Below, piece by piece: positions 58,920 to 64,000 of a stretch of DNA of 64,000 bases. The stretch's first letter is position 1; each line of letters opens with the position of its first letter. The stretch comes from Chrysomallon squamiferum (taxonomy: Eukaryota; Mollusca; Gastropoda; Neomphalida; Peltospiridae), in assembly GCA_012295275.1 (NCBI GenBank), contig CM022679.1, forward strand, positions 24,299,002-24,363,001, in the 5' to 3' direction. The notes under the pieces were generated by a model. It was not told the DNA's origin. It saw only the letters and a program-made list of their open reading frames with translations, and did no database searches. The position numbers were made by a program, and so were the translations under genes.

Positions 58920-61900
58920 ATATTATCTAAATATCTGAGATATATCATATTAATATTCTTAGATATCATTTATATGAAGACTGTATTGTTTGAATAATAA
59001 CATCATTATATCCTTATGGCTTATGTTTATCATGCTTATATATATATACACATGACATTATTTTTACATATTATCACTGGTTTGATATGGTGAAATTTCA
59101 CATTACATTTCAATAAAAAATACCAACATATACATCTTGTGCAGACATATGAACTGTTTTGGTGCCACTGAATCTAGAGTAATAATGTTGTCATCAGACA
59201 TTTAAAAAAGGTGTTATAGTGAGGTGTGTAAAACAACTTATTTGTAAAGACATTTGACTTTTTCTTTGTTCACATTTATATTTATATGTAGCTACGAATA
59301 ATATTTCTTCTGATGTTTGTTAAAAATCCAATATTCTGTCAAGCACTTTGCATTTTTCGTATTGAGTCATTTCTTAATACATTACAATGTATTTCAATCA
59401 GAATTCACTGTATTCAATTTGCATAATAGTGTGGCATTTGTTTACTAATAAATGGCACTAACTTTAAAATGGAGAATTAAAAAAAAAATTGTGTGTGTGT
59501 GTATAGATATATTATATAATCACAATGGTAGTTTAAATATATTTTAATTAACTTGACGAGATTGTTAAAAATATATAAAACATTTTTTCTGGTTTGATGT
59601 TTTAATTTGACTAATAGTTATGTCACACAGCTGTGATTGTTAATCTTTTATCTTTTAATTTTTAATTTTTTTTTAATTTATCTTCTTTTTTTTATCATCC
59701 CTTTTTAAATAACTTTTAAGGTTGGATGTCTTAAGTTCCATTTTATACTATCACACAAAATATGATTGTTACGTTTCTGTAAATATATTTGTGTTTTCAA
59801 CTGTTAAATTGATACACATTTTGTAAATAAATAAAAAATTAAAAAAGTATTCTTACAAAGAGTGAATTTTCAAATGACACTTCAAACAGCTCAGCAGTGA
59901 AAAACATTTTTAAGAAATATCACATTTAATTTTTTTTTTCACTAGTATGATTTCCCATGTAAACTTCTGAATTACTCTGTGGTAGAAAATATTTCTGAAC
60001 AAAATAATTATTAGCAGTAAAACCCAAGATTTTTTTTCAGACTATAATAATGCAAGAAAAATATAATAATAATTTTCCACGAATTTCATATTTCAAAGGT
60101 TTTTCACAAATGAACTTTTGTATGTCATTTTAGAAATCCAACTTGAAGAAAATAAAATGGATGAACAAATGAATATTTATTGTCATCCCACTACAACAAA
60201 CAATTGGATATTAGTGTGAAACATATGCTGAAAATAATGATAATAATAATAAACCTGACATGGTACAAAACTGGTCAGAGATTGTAACCCTGATAACTAG
60301 TTTTTCTAATTATATATCTATTTTTCTACTTATCTTTTATATTAAGTAGCTAAAACTATGTTGTCATTGTATCTGTTATATAGTAAAGATTCACATTTTC
60401 TTTAGACATCTTTGAAGTTATTTTTCTTTGTAAAATGCGACCAATAAAAAAAATAAATTAAAACAACACATAAGTATACATATATATATATATATATACG
60501 TCCATCTAGATAAAATCTTTATTTGTGTTTTGGTTTTCTAAGCGTCTTCTACAGAGAGAAAAAACGTAGTCCATTACTAAACATGTCTATGCTACATTCA
60601 AAATGATTGCGTTGAGTCTTTCTCTCCTATTGCAAAGCCAGCTAGTAATCAGTTCACCACACAATACATAGAGGAACATCTCTAAGTTGTGCTTTCTTTT
60701 AGAACAGTCAAGCTTATTTTTAATAAACAAAGAAATAAACATCAGTTCAACTCGACAAGATATGTACGTACATACAGATGTCTATTTCTGTTTATCTACG
60801 TCTTTCTGCTTTATAATTAACCTTCCATCCATCAATCTTTCAGTCAATTCAACAGTCAATCCTATATTGGTAGGTATGTAGCCAGCCAGACAGGGAAATA
60901 GATAGGCATGCAGATCCGTCAATAGATATATATCGATAGTTAGAAAGATAAATGGCAGAAAGGTAATTAGTTAAATGATGTTTGAAATCTGTTGGTAAAT
61001 TTAATGAACAGTAAGATGAACTATATTTATTTTATTTATAGAGAAAAAAGATTAAAAATATACTACAGTGGTATCTTGACTTACGAGTTTAATTCGTTCC
61101 GTGACCGAAACCTTAACTCATTTTACTCATATATCAAATCAATTTTCGCAGATGAAATTAACTGAAATACCATTAATCTGTTCCAGCCCCCTAGAAAACC
61201 ACTACAATTTTTTGTAAAGTGTTTTTAAATAAGAAAAATGCATGTATAAATGACAATAATGACAAATATGACAACCACATAAAATAAAAGATAATGCAAA
61301 GAAATAAATTGGTTTTGTAAAGTGTACTGTGGGTTAAGTTTTCTCAAGTGAACAGCATTAACTGGGAGGTTCTATGTTTTACTTGTGAAGAAGTAAAATG
61401 AATTTAATAAAATTAATTACAGAACCTAGTTTCAGCAATAGAATTTAAAAATAAATAAATAAAAATTTGTACAATACACATGCAAATAATAAAATAATAA
61501 ACTGTACAATTAATCATATTAGTGCTATTAGATTTTCACTTAATGTCTTTTATACATAAGTTATTATCTTTGTATAATTTGTCCTATATGTTGTACATTA
61601 ATTGTTTTTTATGTTTTAACATTTATTTTCAGTACTAATGTAAATTTGTAGTAACTAATTTTTGCATTATCATTGTTTTATTGTCATCTTCATTAATAAA
61701 TTATAATTATAGAAGTTCATATTATCATTATTATCACTTAATTTCACTGCCAGTAAAAATGTTTGGTCATTAAAATATAACATTGCTTATTTTGGATATG
61801 TTTAAAATTTTATATCTTCTATATTTACAGTTCATTGAAAATAAGTTTTTAGAGCACTTTTATGGATTATGTCTCTTTTAAAAGATACTGAGTTTCAGTA

Positions 61901-62450
61901 CCAAGGAAGTATTTAATAATTAAATTTATTTCATATTACATAAGAAAGGAAGAATAATTATTAGTTAAAAAACAGAAATATTTCTTGGACTGTTTTAAGG
62001 TGAAATATGATTTTTTGGTTTATATCATGTAGTTTACTCATAAATTAATTAATTTATTTATTTATTTATTTATTTATTTTTTTTTTTTTGCAGACATTTA
62101 TTTTTTCTTGAATACTTTGGTTTTATGTTCCTTTTTTAAAACACTATGTATTTATCCTGTATATATCTCATAGTTATGTTAAAGATATAATTATGTGTAA
62201 TTTCTTCTTTTATTATTTTATTTCTTTTTAATATTTTTTTTATAAACTGAGATTTGCAAAACACATTTTTCATTCATTCTTAAAGTCTGTACTTAATTTT
62301 TAAATTCTCAAAATTGTCAAATAGATTGTTTTAAAAGTAAATTTTATAAATATATCTATTTGATTTATAGTAGAAAATATAAATATAATTTTTTTAATAA
62401 AAAATCATTTTGCATTTTATTTTTTTATCATTATATTATTATTATTATTA

Positions 62451-62489
<39 letters not shown>

Positions 62490-62714
62490 ATTTTGTTAGA
62501 TAATTTAGAGCTAGTCTTCTGAACATTTTGTGTGTTAAATGTAGACTTGTAATATACAAGCATGTTACTTTGTATATACAAAAAATGTTGTAAAGGATTT
62601 TTTGTAGAAGAATTTTCATTATCTGTGTCAATTTCATTCTTCTATTCATGTATTATTTCTGTATCATTTTCTTCAAAATACAGCAGCATTCTCTAGTTGT
62701 TTGTTTTTTCATTT

Positions 62715-62759
<45 letters not shown>

Positions 62760-63078
62760 ATTCTCAAAATTGTCAAATAGTTTTAAAAATTTATGTTAAA
62801 TAGAACCATATCAAAATGAAAATGTTTATTAAAAAGAAGATAAAAATATTTTTTTCATTTTAAATTGTATACAAATTTGTAAATTGTTTCTTAATTACTC
62901 CTGTAATCTTCAGTGCTGTATTTGTAATATTTTAATTTAATTTTTATCTATTTATTTTTAAGAACAAAACTGTAATAATAATAAAATAAACCTTATAAAC
63001 CTGTCACTTTCTAAAATCTTTTAAATGTTAAGAATTTTTTTATTATTTTGTTTATCCAATTTCTGCTTTATTTTACAG
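58920..63078. other. Copy C 3' flank, a mosaic of unit A and unit B tails
   Basis: 58,920-59,500 follows the copy B flank; 59,520-60,960 repeats the far B tail (36,220-37,490); 61,380 onward repeats the copy A tail from 21,300. An ATT run lies at 62,433-62,486. No coding exon seen. Confidence 0.65.
61066..61210 (+). mobile_element. hAT-like non-autonomous element, 5' part
   Basis: Begins CAGTGGTATCTTGACTTACG and continues AATTCGTTCCGTGACCGA, a widespread animal hAT/MITE terminal pattern (known from memory, not searched). The 3' end and target duplication were not found. Units A and B show no copy here. Confidence 0.6.
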
Positions 63079-63230
63079 ATGTTTGTTGTGGAAATATTTT
63101 TATAATAAAAAATGAAAATTATACCTATCTGTTATTAATCAGGTTCTGTTTTGAAATTATTAAATTAAAAATTATAAACACATCTATTTCTGTCATTAAA
63201 ATCATGTCCAAGATTATCTATGCAGTCTGA
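63079..63230 (+). CDS. Candidate alternative terminal exon of copy C, or 3'UTR exon
   Basis: After TTTTACAG the phase-1 frame reads DVCCGNIFIIKNENYTYLLL and continues to a stop at 63,228-63,230. Shares DV.CGNIF with the 23,201 and 35,485 versions. AATAAA at 63,286. Confidence 0.28.
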
Positions 63231-63285
63231 AAATACAAGTTTTAGACCTCTGTTCTGTTGCCTTTTGACTGTGTTTTAATATTTA

Positions 63286-63291
63286 AATAAA
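63286..63291 (+). terminator. Poly(A) signal AATAAA of unit C
   Basis: Third copy of the AATAAACTATTTAAT context. Confidence 0.48.
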
Positions 63292-64000
63292 CTATTTAAT
63301 ATTCTTTGTCTTTGTGTGGTCTGTTATTAATTTATTATTAATTAATGATTTTGTTTTAGAAGTTTTAGCCTCTCATGTATAATTAATCTCCAGATTGTTG
63401 TAAATGAATTTAAGTAAATTAATAATTAATATCTGATGACATTTGTGATATAGAGATTAAGGGTCAACTATTAGTACACAAATATGTATGGTATCAAAAA
63501 GAAACTAGTTAGGCAGGACACTATAAAACCAACATCAGGAGATGTATTATAATTTTACCATGAATGTTTAATGGCATTCCACTGCAACAAACTGTTAGTT
63601 CCTGGGTGTCAAACATATGTTAACAATAATAATAATAGTAGTAATGATGATGATGAAATTACAGTCTGAAAATGCAGTAACTTGTAAGATAGAATAAGAT
63701 ATTCCAAAAATAAGAAAATAATTACCATTACATCCATGATTGATGGATATTAATAAAAAAACAAAACAACAACATTAACATTTATTTATTTAACTGTTTA
63801 TTTTTCATATGATAGATATTATATTCCAGGTGCATTCTGCCTAAATGCATCAACAGACTTACATTTACAAGCATTCATTAATCATGTGAAATGTAGTATT
63901 CATTAATCATATGAAATGTAGTTGTATTTTTTGTTGTTTTTTGGAAAAAAAAAATTTTTTCATTTTCATTTTTAATCCAGTTCATTCAGTAGTTACTCTA
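63292..64000. other. Right-edge flank leading toward a predicted further unit
   Basis: Parallels 23,440-25,140 and 41,150-41,215, the stretches that precede the promoter-like blocks of copies B and C. No exon seen before the window ends. Confidence 0.5.

Overview
The window is eukaryotic, AT-rich, intron-rich DNA full of ATT/TTTA/GT/AT microsatellites. Its gene content points to a lophotrochozoan, most likely a mollusc; a cephalopod would fit the repeat style, but that part is inference. Genes were rebuilt by hand from open frames, splice sites and reading-frame phase; no alignment program was run.

Left part (1-15,300). The 5' coding exons of a tandem-PDZ protein resembling delphilin (GRID2IP) lie on the minus strand at 3768-3399 and 930-734. 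A complete five-exon palmitoyltransferase gene, ZDHHC4 (345 aa), lies on the plus strand at 6891-9891. The two are head to head around a putative shared promoter region at about 4,700-6,800. From memory, GRID2IP and ZDHHC4 have the same adjacent, divergent order in human, so this looks like ancient microsynteny. ZDHHC4 carries a 60-bp tandem repeat that copies the 5' boundary of its own DHHC exon.

Right part (about 15,000-64,000). This is a tandemly duplicated inhibitor-of-apoptosis (IAP/BIRC) locus. Copy A (15,320-20,083) has the full BIR-BIR-BIR-UBA-coiled coil-RING layout (661 aa) but carries a one-base frameshift in BIR3. Copies B (27,144-33,923) and C (46,800-58,919) have lost all zinc-binding BIR cores. 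They keep a RING and have multiplied small exon modules: a degenerate BIR3-tail exon, a 31-nt microexon and a coiled-coil exon. The modules are symmetric (they start and end in phase 1), so the inferred chains of 8 exons (493 aa) and 11 exons (539 aa) stay open and in frame. Each coiled coil has grown by its own 21-bp (one heptad) repeat. This BIR-less, RING-ended, heptad-expanding IAP-derived family is the most unusual thing in the window.

Duplicated flanks. Each unit repeats a promoter-like block (15,110, 26,738, 41,996) and a downstream exon-like block with a poly(A) signal (23,201, 35,485, 63,079). The sequence at the window's right edge resembles the stretch that precedes each promoter block, so a further copy is predicted just beyond 64,000. 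Insertions include two hAT-type MITEs with 8-bp target duplications, a hAT-like element at 61,066, a broken Ulp1/C48-type protease gene, and a 0.77-kb inverted repeat pair whose right arm interrupts copy C.
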